This document shows, in pieces, positions 1-7,193 of a stretch of DNA of 34,757 bases (within the stretch, counting starts at the first letter, position 1; each line of letters opens with the position of its first letter). The notes under the pieces are model-generated. The model searched no databases. It saw nothing but the letters and a program-made list of their open reading frames with translations, and was not told the origin of the DNA. The position numbers were made by a program, and so were the translations under genes. Source of the DNA: Pseudomonadota bacterium (GTDB lineage Bacteria; Pseudomonadota; Alphaproteobacteria; Rhizobiales; Xanthobacteraceae); assembly GCA_023435725.1 (NCBI GenBank), contig JAEYRD010000094.1:1-34757 (forward strand). Direction: 5' to 3'.

Positions 1-57
<57 letters not shown>

Positions 58-85
58 CGACTCTATAACGAAGCGAGTTGAATTA

Positions 86-1045
86 GTGTCCGTCCTCGAC
101 CACAACGCCATCGACATCAATCCACGCATCTCCGAAGCGGAGGTTCGCGATTACATCGCGCTGCTTAAACCGCGGGTGATGTCACTGGTGATCTTCACCG
201 CGCTGGTCGGAATGGCGATGGCGCCCGGTCATTTCCACCCGGTGCTGGCCATCACCTCGCTGCTCTGCATCGCGGTCGGTGCCGGCGCCTCGGGCGCGCT
301 CAACATGGCGCTCGAAGGCGACATCGACGCCAAGATGTCGCGCACGGCGAACCGGCCGATCCCGCGTGGCCGCATCACCCGCCCCGAGGCGATGGCGTTC
401 GGCATGACGCTCGCCTTCTTCTCGGTGATGACGCTCGGCATTCTCGTCAACTGGATCGCGGGCGCGCTGCTCGCCTTCACGATCTTCTTCTACGTCGTGA
501 TCTACACGATGGGCCTGAAGCGCTGGACCGCGCAGAACATCGTGATCGGCGGCGCCGCCGGCGCACTGCCGCCAGTGGTCGCCTGGGCCGCCGTGACCGG
601 CAAGGTCGACGTCGAGCCGCTGCTTCTCTTCGCCATCATCTTCTTCTGGACCCCGCCGCACTTCTGGGCGCTGGCGCTGTTCCGCTCCGACGATTACGCG
701 CGCGCCGGCATTCCGATGCTGCCCAATGTCGCCGGTCCCGATGCGACGCGGCTTCAGATCCTGCTTTATACCATCGTCCTGATCGCGGTGGCCGCCGCGC
801 CCTGGGCGCTTGGCTATTTCGACGCCGTCTACGGCGTCGTCTCGCTGATCCTGGGCGCCGGCATGCTGGTGCTCGCCATCAATGTCTATATGCGCCGCGA
901 GCGCAGCCAGTCGCTGCGCGCCACGCGCAAGCTGTTTGCTTTCTCGATCCTGTATCTGTTCGGGCTGTTCGCGACCCTGCTGGCCGAAGTCGTGTTCCGG
1001 GCGCTTGCTCCGATGGTATGGGGCGCATGGGGCTGGGATGGCTGA
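86..1045 (+). CDS. ctaB: Protoheme IX farnesyltransferase (haem O synthase) CtaB
   Basis: This 319-residue integral membrane prenyltransferase adds a farnesyl group to protohaem, giving haem O, the precursor of haem A for the aa3 oxidase. The UbiA-family signature is clear: an Asp-rich first motif around residues 73-81 (N-M-A-L-E-G-D-I-D, followed by K-M-x-R-T-x-N-R-P) and the second conserved block with YTMGLKR near 152-158. The conserved WTPPHFWALA stretch also fits CyoE/COX10. Several hydrophobic helices span the protein. The start is GTG, preceded by a purine-rich stretch (GAAGCGAG). Its stop overlaps the next small gene by 8 bases, and ctaG and ctaE follow, so it is part of an oxidase assembly operon. 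The upstream end of the operon is hidden by the poly-C tract. Confidence 0.95.
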   Translation: MSVLDHNAIDINPRISEAEVRDYIALLKPRVMSLVIFTALVGMAMAPGHFHPVLAITSLLCIAVGAGASGALNMALEGDIDAKMSRTANRPIPRGRITRPEAMAFGMTLAFFSVMTLGILVNWIAGALLAFTIFFYVVIYTMGLKRWTAQNIVIGGAAGALPPVVAWAAVTGKVDVEPLLLFAIIFFWTPPHFWALALFRSDDYARAGIPMLPNVAGPDATRLQILLYTIVLIAVAAAPWALGYFDAVYGVVSLILGAGMLVLAINVYMRRERSQSLRATRKLFAFSILYLFGLFATLLAEVVFRALAPMVWGAWGWDG

Positions 1046-1202
1046 CAAACCCGAGCCAGATGGAATCGTCCTCACCGAGGCGCAGAAGAAGAGCCGTCGT
1101 CAGCGCTCGATCGCGATTGCGCTCGCGCTTGGCGTACTCGTGGTGCTGTTCTTCGCCGTCACCATGGTCAAGGGGCCGGCAGTGCTAGTCCGGCCGATGT
1201 AG
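1038..1202 (+). CDS. Small single-helix membrane protein of the cox operon (CtaF/CoxF-like)
   Basis: This 54-residue protein has a polar, Lys/Arg-rich N-terminus (QKKSRRQRS near 16-24) followed by one strong transmembrane helix at about residues 25-45. The basic stretch before the helix suggests the N-terminus stays in the cytoplasm. It overlaps the end of ctaB by 8 bases and is followed 5 bases later by ctaG, so translation is probably coupled. A short membrane protein at this position, between ctaB and ctaG, is a recurring feature of alphaproteobacterial cox operons and is often labelled CoxF. The exact role is unknown to me; a part in oxidase assembly is inferred from position only. Confidence 0.8.
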   Translation: MADKPEPDGIVLTEAQKKSRRQRSIAIALALGVLVVLFFAVTMVKGPAVLVRPM

Positions 1203-1207
1203 GGAAG

Positions 1208-1858
1208 ATGGATCAGAAGCAGACCATATCGCGGGATCAGAGCCGGGAGGCCAAGAGGGGGCGTGGGCCTTTTAAGGGGCTCGGCCGCGACGTGCTGGTC
1301 GCCTCGATCTGCGGCGGCGTGGTTGCGCTGATGGTTGGCGCTTCCTACGCGGCGGTGCCCTTCTACAACTGGTTCTGCCGCGCCACCGGCTTCAATGGTA
1401 CGACCCAGGTCGCGACGTCCGCGCCCGCGAGCGGACCGATCGCGCGAAAGATCTCGGTGCGCTTCGATTCCAACGTCGCGCCCGGCCTGCCCTGGAAGTT
1501 CGAGCCGGAGCAGAACGAGATCGAGGTCAATATCGGCCAGGTCACGACGATCTATTACACCGTGACCAACCAGGCCGCGCGGACCACCGCAGGCCAGGCC
1601 GCGTACAATGTCGCACCGCTGACGGTCGGCTCCTACTTCCAGAAGATCAACTGCTTCTGCTTCACCGAGCAGACCATGGCGCCCGGCGAGAAGCGGGAGA
1701 TGCCGGTCGTGTTCTATGTCGATCCGTCGATCGTCGACGATCCCGAGAACGACGGACTGAACACGATCACGCTGTCCTACACGTTCTATCCGGTGCGCGA
1801 TCCGGTGGTGAAACCGCTCGCCTCGGGCGAGAACGACAAACGCAAAGGAAATCTCTGA
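1208..1858 (+). CDS. ctaG: Cytochrome c oxidase assembly protein CtaG (Cox11)
   Basis: This 216-residue Cox11-family copper chaperone delivers copper to the CuB site of subunit I. An N-terminal cytoplasmic tail rich in basic residues is followed by one membrane anchor (about 29-52) and a periplasmic beta-sandwich domain. The hallmark CFCF copper motif lies at 149-152, followed by the conserved TEQTMAPGE stretch. A further conserved Cys is at 57 (WFCRATGF). The start ATG is preceded by AGGGAAG at close spacing. It lies between the small membrane protein and ctaE in the operon. Length and motifs are normal for the family. Confidence 0.96.
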   Translation: MDQKQTISRDQSREAKRGRGPFKGLGRDVLVASICGGVVALMVGASYAAVPFYNWFCRATGFNGTTQVATSAPASGPIARKISVRFDSNVAPGLPWKFEPEQNEIEVNIGQVTTIYYTVTNQAARTTAGQAAYNVAPLTVGSYFQKINCFCFTEQTMAPGEKREMPVVFYVDPSIVDDPENDGLNTITLSYTFYPVRDPVVKPLASGENDKRKGNL

Positions 1859-1937
1859 TCGCCGGGCTCACGCCGCAGGGGTTGGAAACAAGGGGATAAG
1901 TGCCGGACAGGCACGGGATTGAGGAGAGAGACGGCAA

Positions 1938-2834
1938 ATGGCTACGGCGCAAACCAAGCATCACGACTATCACCTGGTCGATCCCTCTCCCTGGCCGGCC
2001 GTCGGTTCGCTTTCGGCCTTCATCATGGCGGTCGGCGCGATCGGCTGGATGCATCACATGTTCGCGGCTGCGCCGATCGTGTTCGGCATCGGCACCGTCG
2101 GCGTGCTCTACACGATGGCGAGCTGGTGGGGCGACGTCATCAAGGAAGCCCAGTACAAGGGCGACCACACCCGCGTCGTGCAGCTCCATCACCGCTACGG
2201 CATGATCCTGTTCATCGCCTCCGAGGTGATGTTCTTCGTGGCCTGGTTCTGGGCCTATTTCAACGCGGCGCTGTTCCCGGCCGACGCCGTCCACGCCACC
2301 CGCGACGCGGTGTTCGGCTGCGGCCTCGGCACCCAGGCCGGCGCCTGCTCCGTTCCAGGCACCTGGCCGCCCCATGGCATCGAGACCTTCGATCCCTGGC
2401 ATCTGCCGCTGCTGAACACGCTGATCCTGCTCACTTCCGGCACCACCGTGACCTGGGCGCACCACGCGCTGCTCGAGAACGATCGCCAGGGTCTCAAGTA
2501 CGGCCTGATCCTCACGGTCGTGCTCGGCGCGCTTTTCACCTGCGTGCAGGCCTATGAGTACAGCCACGCGGCATTCTCATTCGCCGGCAACGTCTACGGC
2601 GCGACCTTCTTCATGGCCACCGGCTTCCACGGCTTCCATGTGCTGGTCGGCACCATCTTCCTGATCGTGTGCCTCGCCCGCGCCTATGCCGGCCACTTCA
2701 CGCCGAAGCAGCACCTCGGCTTCGAGTTCGCTGCCTGGTACTGGCACTTCGTCGACGTGGTCTGGCTGTTCCTGTTCCTCTGCATCTACGTCTGGGGACA
2801 CGGTGCCGAGACCATGGCCCACGGCGCGCACTGA
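1938..2834 (+). CDS. ctaE: Cytochrome c oxidase subunit III (aa3 type)
   Basis: This 298-residue subunit III of the proton-pumping aa3 oxidase has seven predicted membrane helices. Recognisable features are the HHDYHLVDPSPWP N-terminus, the SEVMFFVAWFWAYF helix carrying the conserved Glu, and C-terminal helices ending in WYWHFVDVVWLFLF. A GAGGAGAGAGA ribosome site sits just before the ATG. The 79-base gap after ctaG contains a short GTGCC/GGCAC inverted repeat. A strong terminator hairpin follows the stop codon, so this is probably the last gene of the ctaB-ctaG-ctaE transcript. The symbol coxC is also used for this gene. Confidence 0.97.
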   Translation: MATAQTKHHDYHLVDPSPWPAVGSLSAFIMAVGAIGWMHHMFAAAPIVFGIGTVGVLYTMASWWGDVIKEAQYKGDHTRVVQLHHRYGMILFIASEVMFFVAWFWAYFNAALFPADAVHATRDAVFGCGLGTQAGACSVPGTWPPHGIETFDPWHLPLLNTLILLTSGTTVTWAHHALLENDRQGLKYGLILTVVLGALFTCVQAYEYSHAAFSFAGNVYGATFFMATGFHGFHVLVGTIFLIVCLARAYAGHFTPKQHLGFEFAAWYWHFVDVVWLFLFLCIYVWGHGAETMAHGAH

Positions 2835-2852
2835 GCCACGACGGATTGATCA

Positions 2853-2880
2853 GAAAGGGCGGCCACAGGGCCGCCCTTTC
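2853..2880 (+). terminator. Intrinsic terminator after ctaE
   Basis: A perfect 12-bp inverted repeat (GAAAGGGCGGCC with GGCCGCCCTTTC) encloses the tetraloop ACAG. It lies 18 bases after the ctaE stop. The T tract is short (TTT within the stem), so termination may be partial and the downstream DUF983-surf1 pair may still receive some read-through. Confidence 0.75.
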
Positions 2881-2932
2881 GCCTTTTCGAGCGCCGGAAG
2901 TTTCGGCGGAAAGTGTGATAGAGTTCGCCGTC

Positions 2933-3334
2933 ATGAACGAAACCGCCGGAACATCCGAGTCCGAAACCACTGTCCTGCAGAGCGCGTTGCGCGGACTTGC
3001 CTGCAAATGCCCGCGCTGTGGCCAGGGCAAGCTCTATGCGGGATTCCTGACGCTCGCGCCTAGCTGCGACCGCTGCGGCCTCGACTACGCCTTCATCGAC
3101 GCCGGTGACGGTCCGGCGATCTTCATCATCATGCTGGCCGGCGCGATCGTGGTCGGCTGCGCGCTCGTCGTCGAGGTCAAGTACCAGCCTCCGTTCTGGC
3201 TGCATGCGGTGCTCTGGCTGCCGCTGATTCTCGCCACCACGCTATTGCCGCTGCGCTCCATGAAGTCGCTGCTGATCGCGCTGCAATTCCACCACAAGGC
3301 GGCGCCGGGCCGGCTGGTCGACCGCGAGAAATGA
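2933..3334 (+). CDS. DUF983 zinc-ribbon membrane protein
   Basis: This 133-residue protein begins with a zinc-ribbon-like segment carrying two Cys pairs, C26-x-x-C29 and C45-x-x-C48. Two membrane helices follow at about 61-82 and 88-107. This is the DUF983 layout, and such proteins are regularly found between ctaE and surf1 in alphaproteobacteria. The function is not established; a role in oxidase biogenesis is inferred from neighbourhood. The reading frame is open further upstream into the end of ctaE, but the ATG at 2933 gives the usual family N-terminus and lies after the terminator. Its stop overlaps the surf1 start in an ATGA arrangement, indicating translational coupling. Confidence 0.9.
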   Translation: MNETAGTSESETTVLQSALRGLACKCPRCGQGKLYAGFLTLAPSCDRCGLDYAFIDAGDGPAIFIIMLAGAIVVGCALVVEVKYQPPFWLHAVLWLPLILATTLLPLRSMKSLLIALQFHHKAAPGRLVDREK

Positions 3335-4083
3335 ACGCCACTGTGCGCAAGCCTCGTGTGGCCGGCTTCGCGCTGTTCACGTTTTTCCTGACCGCCGTGT
3401 TTGTCGCGCTCGGCGCCTGGCAATTGCAGCGCCGCGCCGCAAAGCACGAGCTGATCGCGGCGCTCACCGAGCGTCTTGCGGCCACACCCGTCGCGCTGCC
3501 GCCGCCGGCGCAATGGGCCGCGCTGAATCCGGCGCGTGACGAATTCCGCCGCGTCAGCTTCACCGCGACCTACGCCCCGTTGGCCGATGCGATGGTCTAC
3601 TCCTCCGGCTCGGCCGTGCGCGCGGATGCTTCCGGCCCCGGCACCTGGGCGTTCCTGCCGGCCCGGCTGCCGGGCGGCGAGACGGTCGTGATCGATGCCG
3701 GCGTCGTCGAGAACACGATGCAGGATCGCAGCGTCGAGGATCGCGCGGTGAAGAAGCTCGTGACGGGCCAGCCCGTCGCGCTCACCGGCTATCTGCGTTT
3801 CCCGGAGGCGCCGGGCTGGCTGACGCCAGCGGCGAACCGCGACAAGCGGCTCTGGTTCGTGCGCGATCATCTGGCGATCGCCAGTGCGCTCGGCTGGGGT
3901 AAAGTTGCGCCTTTCTATGTCGACCTCGAGCGGCCGGCGCCCGAGAACGGCATTCCGCGTCCGGGGCCGCTCGACGTGCATCTGAAGGACGATCATCTGC
4001 AATATGCGATCACCTGGTTCGCGCTCGCCGGTGCGGTGCTGATCGCATTCGCGGTCTGGGTGAGGGGACGGCGGCCCGGCTGA
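3331..4083 (+). CDS. surf1: SURF1-family cytochrome oxidase biogenesis protein
   Basis: This 250-residue protein has the standard SURF1 architecture: an N-terminal membrane helix (about 10-30, followed by the GAWQLQRR signature), a large periplasmic domain, and a C-terminal helix (about 225-243, WFALAGAVLIAFAVW). SURF1 proteins assist haem A insertion into subunit I of the oxidase. The start codon overlaps the DUF983 stop by four bases (ATGA). A hairpin with a T-rich tail follows the stop codon. In many relatives other genes follow directly; here a small NTF2-like gene and a two-component pair come next. Confidence 0.93.
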   Translation: MNATVRKPRVAGFALFTFFLTAVFVALGAWQLQRRAAKHELIAALTERLAATPVALPPPAQWAALNPARDEFRRVSFTATYAPLADAMVYSSGSAVRADASGPGTWAFLPARLPGGETVVIDAGVVENTMQDRSVEDRAVKKLVTGQPVALTGYLRFPEAPGWLTPAANRDKRLWFVRDHLAIASALGWGKVAPFYVDLERPAPENGIPRPGPLDVHLKDDHLQYAITWFALAGAVLIAFAVWVRGRRPG

Positions 4084-4105
4084 ATCGCCCGCGGGTTCCC
4101 GGTCG

Positions 4106-4135
4106 AAACCCGGAATCGTCCGGGGTTTATTATTC
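4106..4135 (+). terminator. Intrinsic terminator after surf1
   Basis: AAACCCGGA pairs with TCCGGGGTTT around an ATCG loop (one G bulged), followed by TTTATTATT. It begins 23 bases after the surf1 stop and probably ends the DUF983-surf1 transcript. Confidence 0.65.
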
Positions 4136-4198
4136 GGCGCAGATTCACGAGTGTGGGCCTAAGCCGCGCCAAATTTTCGCGGCGGTCAGGATTTCGGC

Positions 4199-4564
4199 GT
4201 GAGCGATATTGATCAGATGGGAATTGTCGTCGACTGGGTGGACGCCTGCCGGAAGGGCGACCTCGCGACGCTGCTCGACCTCTACACGGATGACGCTCAG
4301 GTCGAATGCGCCTGTAACGGCACGCAGCGCTTTCGCGGTCGACACGAACTCGAAACCTATTGGGGGCCGCGGCTCAGCACGTTCTCGTTGGCGGGCTTCG
4401 GCCTGGAGGAGATCAATCCCGGGCCGCACGGCATCGATCTCGAATATTCCGTCGCGGGCTCGCTGCGCATCCACGCCTCGTTTCGCTTTAGTCCGGACGG
4501 CAAGATTTACAGCACGCTGTGCGGACCGGCACGACAGAGCCCGCACGCCGGCTGCGCGTGCTAG
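4199..4564 (+). CDS. NTF2/SnoaL-like small protein
   Basis: This 121-residue protein has the pattern of a nuclear-transport-factor-2-like fold: an N-terminal helix (VDWVDACRKGDLATLLDLYTDD), then strands with F-R-G-R-x-E-L and a C-terminal antiparallel sheet. Members bind small ligands or act as isomerases, but no catalytic function can be read here. It starts at GTG with AGGA about eight bases upstream; an ATG six codons later is an alternative. Four Cys residues, two of them in the last four residues, are unusual. The stop codon overlaps that of the convergent histidine kinase gene by four bases, so the two messages share 3' ends. Confidence 0.75.
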   Translation: MSDIDQMGIVVDWVDACRKGDLATLLDLYTDDAQVECACNGTQRFRGRHELETYWGPRLSTFSLAGFGLEEINPGPHGIDLEYSVAGSLRIHASFRFSPDGKIYSTLCGPARQSPHAGCAC

Positions 4565-5922
4565 GTGGTTGCCGGCTCGTTTCTCTTGGTCTCCACCGGC
4601 AGGCGGCAACGCACATAGGTTCGCTCGTCCGCGCGCAGCAATGACAGCGATCCGCTGAGCGCGCGCACGCGCTCGTGCATGCCGGTCAGACCGCGGCCGA
4701 AGACGTTGTCGGCGGGAAAACCGCCGCCGTCGTCGGAGATCTCGACGGCGATCACCTTGCCGGCAATGTTCGCCAGCACATGGACGTTGTTCGCTCCGGC
4801 ATGGCGCAGCACGTTGGTCAGCGCCTCCTGGATCACGCGATAGACGGTCTGGGCCAGCGGCCCGTCGATTCCGTTGAGATCAGGATCAATCGTGGCCGTC
4901 AGGCCAATATGCGGCGCCTGCCTGCGAAAGTTCTGGAGCAGCGTCTGCACGCTGGTCTCGAGTCCCAATTCCTCAATGTACAGCGGCCGCAGCCGGTCGA
5001 GGATGCGGCGGTTGGTCTGCTGCAACGCCTCGACCGATTGCAGCACCTCCTGTGCAGAGTTGCCGAGATTTCCCGCCGGCGGCGGGGCCTCGATCAGAGC
5101 GATCGTGCCGGCGCGGATGCTGAACAGCAACGGACCGAGCTCGTCGTGCAGTTCGCGCGCGAGATCGCGTCGCTCATCGTCCTGGAGCGACACCAGACGG
5201 TGCAACAGGTGGCGATTGTCCTGGTTCAATTGCGCGAGCGTCGTCGCCAGCGCATTGGCCTCCTCGCAGCTCTGCCGGATCTCCGGCGGCCCGGCCACCG
5301 GGATCGGCGTCGCATAATCGCCGCGCCGCATTCGCGTGAGGCCCGCGCCGAGATTTTGCAGCGGGCGTAGCGCAGATCCGACGAAGAGGTAGGCGATCGT
5401 GCCGGTCAGCACCATCATCACGGCGATGAGGCTCGTCAGCGCAAGGAAGCCGATCCATTTCTCGAACAGGTCGGCGGACAGATCGGGCATGAATATGATG
5501 TCGCCGACGCGCCTGCCGTCGATGATTACCGGAGATGCCACGTCCATGTCCGGAATGACGATCAGGTTGACGAACCATTGCGGCACGCCATGCAGATCGC
5601 GCAGGCTGTCCTTTACGGAGGGCGCGGGACCCGCCTCCACCGGGCGGAACTGAATATCCGAGGAGACGTCCAAAGCATGGACAAATGCGTCGAGCATCCT
5701 CCGCGGATCGTCCGAAACGCTCAGGGCGCTGTTGAGGGCGGTGGCGACAGTGCGGGCCGAGCGCCGGCCCGGCTCAGTCTCGTCGGCCAGCTGGCCGGTC
5801 GCGAACGTCTGGAGCAGCACGCCGCCCATGACCAGCGCGGCGAGGAAGCTCATGCCGAGCGGTAGAAACAACTGAGTTCTGAACGAGAGCCGTTGCCACA
5901 TTAGGCCAATTCTAACGCGCAT
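4561..5922 (-). CDS. Sensor histidine kinase, HisKA_3 type, MoxY-like
   Basis: This 453-residue membrane-bound kinase has a membrane helix at about 17-40, a short extracytoplasmic region to about 155 resembling the LapD/MoxY N-terminal sensor domain, and a second helix at about 157-182. A HAMP-like linker follows (186-240). The phosphoacceptor His is 259 in the motif RRDLARELHDELGP, typical of NarL/DegS-type kinases. The N-box Asn is at 370 (VIQEALTNVLRHA) and the G-boxes lie at 397-402 and 409-415. It is divergent from the response regulator that starts only 64 bases away, which is its likely partner. The signal is unknown. An in-frame ATG at codon 8 is an alternative start. Confidence 0.92.
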   Translation of the reverse strand: MRVRIGLMWQRLSFRTQLFLPLGMSFLAALVMGGVLLQTFATGQLADETEPGRRSARTVATALNSALSVSDDPRRMLDAFVHALDVSSDIQFRPVEAGPAPSVKDSLRDLHGVPQWFVNLIVIPDMDVASPVIIDGRRVGDIIFMPDLSADLFEKWIGFLALTSLIAVMMVLTGTIAYLFVGSALRPLQNLGAGLTRMRRGDYATPIPVAGPPEIRQSCEEANALATTLAQLNQDNRHLLHRLVSLQDDERRDLARELHDELGPLLFSIRAGTIALIEAPPPAGNLGNSAQEVLQSVEALQQTNRRILDRLRPLYIEELGLETSVQTLLQNFRRQAPHIGLTATIDPDLNGIDGPLAQTVYRVIQEALTNVLRHAGANNVHVLANIAGKVIAVEISDDGGGFPADNVFGRGLTGMHERVRALSGSLSLLRADERTYVRCRLPVETKRNEPATT

Positions 5923-5986
5923 TGGCGGGATTTTCTCTTTCCATTTGTTCCCGTCGGTTTATGAGTCGAAAAACAGAGAGCGCGCG

Positions 5987-6631
5987 ATGCAAGATACCGC
6001 CAAGCCGGCGACCAAGATCCTGATCGTCGATGACCACCCTGTGGTGCTTTCGGGTTGCCGCACCCTTTTCGCGTCCGACCATTCGATCCGGATCGACGAG
6101 GCGACCGACGCCAAATCCGGCCATCGTGCCTATGTCAGCAAGCGGCCGGATGTTACCGTGATCGACATCAGCCTGCCCGACGTCTCCGGCTTCGAACTGA
6201 TGCGGCGGATTCGCAAGGACGATCCCGACGCAAAGATCATCATGTTCAGCATGAACGACGATCCGGCCTTCGTGGTGCGGGCCGTCGAACTCGGTGCGCA
6301 GGGCTATGTTTCCAAGGGTGACGATCCCAGGATACTGCTCAAGGCGGTGCGCAAGGTGGTCGCGGGCGACAATTACATATCGCCGCAGCTTGCGGAGGCC
6401 GTGACGTTCTCCGGCGCCGCGATCAAGGCCAATCCTGCCTCGCAGATGACGCCGCGGGAGCTTGAGATTCTCCGCCTGCTCGGACGCGGCGACAAGATCG
6501 TCGAGGTCGCCGAGGCGCTCGGCATCTCCTACAAGACGGTCGCCAACACCACGTCCCTGCTCAAGCAGAAGCTCGGCGCCAAGAACCATTCCGACCTGAT
6601 CAGGATCGCGGTGGAAATCGGGATGAGCTGA
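5987..6631 (+). CDS. NarL/FixJ-family response regulator
   Basis: This 214-residue protein has an N-terminal receiver domain with acidic pocket D15-D16, phosphoacceptor D60 (VTVIDISLPD) and conserved Lys 110 (GYVSK). A C-terminal LuxR-type helix-turn-helix covers about 150-210 (TPRELEILRLLGRG, then EVAEALGISYKTVANTTSLLKQKL). The frame is open back to a TTG at 5945, but the ATG at 5987 has an AGAGAG ribosome site and gives the normal receiver N-terminus. It lies back to back with the MoxY-like kinase and is presumably phosphorylated by it. Targets cannot be told from the sequence; autoregulation of the shared 64-base intergenic region is plausible. Confidence 0.93.
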   Translation: MQDTAKPATKILIVDDHPVVLSGCRTLFASDHSIRIDEATDAKSGHRAYVSKRPDVTVIDISLPDVSGFELMRRIRKDDPDAKIIMFSMNDDPAFVVRAVELGAQGYVSKGDDPRILLKAVRKVVAGDNYISPQLAEAVTFSGAAIKANPASQMTPRELEILRLLGRGDKIVEVAEALGISYKTVANTTSLLKQKLGAKNHSDLIRIAVEIGMS

Positions 6632-6949
6632 CGTCCCCGGGCACTGGCGGCCCAAGGGGGGCCGAACCGGCGGCTCCAGGATGCAGCCGGCTCGGCGGGG
6701 GCGGACCAGTCTCGGCGCGCAGGCAATGCATGGACAACGCCGACACCATCCGACGACACAATGGGCCAAGGCGGCAATCGTTCCGGAGCCAAGCGCACGT
6801 ATCGGGAAAAAATGGCAATTCAGGGCGAGCGCTCCCAAAGCAGCGCCGCGAACGATGAAAACACGCCGGGAAAAATAGGAACGTCTTCCCGTGTTCGTCG
6901 TTTTCGCCCTTGACGATCCCGTGACAGACGATGAAAGCTTGCGCGAACA
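6632..6949. other. Gene-free stretch upstream of the candidate RNA
   Basis: No convincing coding sequence is present here; short open frames on both strands lack ribosome sites and normal composition. Around 6850-6910 a long imperfect inverted repeat can be drawn (GCGAACGATGAAAACACG...GGGAA against TTCCCGTGTTCGTCGTTTTCGC). A TTGACG hexamer at 6910-6915 could be a -35 element, but no good -10 follows at standard spacing. Confidence 0.5.
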
Positions 6950-7046
6950 ATTTCTAGCGGGTCAGCGACCCGGACGAGGCAAACCGGTCTGCACATCAAC
7001 GACAGACCTTCCAAGAGGGGGCTGCGGCATCGCCGCAGCCCTTTTG
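6950..7046 (+). ncRNA. Candidate structured small RNA ending in a terminator
   Basis: Three stem-loops follow each other in a gene-free gap. CGGGTC/GACCCG pairs 6958-6963 with 6967-6972. GGTCTG/CAGACC pairs 6986-6991 with 7003-7008, with an 11-base loop. A 10-bp GC stem, GGGCTGCGGC/GCCGCAGCCC (7019-7028 with 7032-7041), is followed by TTTT. No protein gene ends close upstream (the response regulator stops at 6631), so the terminator probably serves a separate transcript. I do not recognise an RNA family; the 5' end is a guess. Confidence 0.35.
7019..7045 (+). terminator. Intrinsic terminator in the gap before thrC
   Basis: A perfect 10-bp GC-rich stem with an ATC loop is followed by TTTTG. 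It lies about 390 bases after the response-regulator stop and 150 bases before thrC. It may end a small RNA or a long response-regulator 3' UTR. Confidence 0.65.
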
Positions 7047-7115
7047 CGTTGACTGGGGTGCAGGCGGGAAGCGGTTTCCCGATGCCGCAAAACACTTTAT
7101 GGTGGCCCAAAGCCT

Positions 7116-7144
7116 CTGGCTGTTAAAAAGTAGCTTCGTAAAAT
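7116..7144 (+). promoter_or_regulatory. Possible sigma-70-type promoter of thrC
   Basis: CTGGCT (7116-7121) and TAAAAT (7139-7144) are separated by 17 bases, about 50 bases before the thrC start codon. The -10 matches five of six consensus bases; the -35 is weak. Confidence 0.35.
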
Positions 7145-7193
7145 CAAAGGCTTATGGGACGAGCTTAGGTTCGGCCGGCCTTTGGAGGGCAGT

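Noticed and set aside
6681..6878. A 65-codon plus-strand open frame in the gap before thrC.
   Set aside because: No ribosome site and a random-looking, Arg/Ala-rich sequence.
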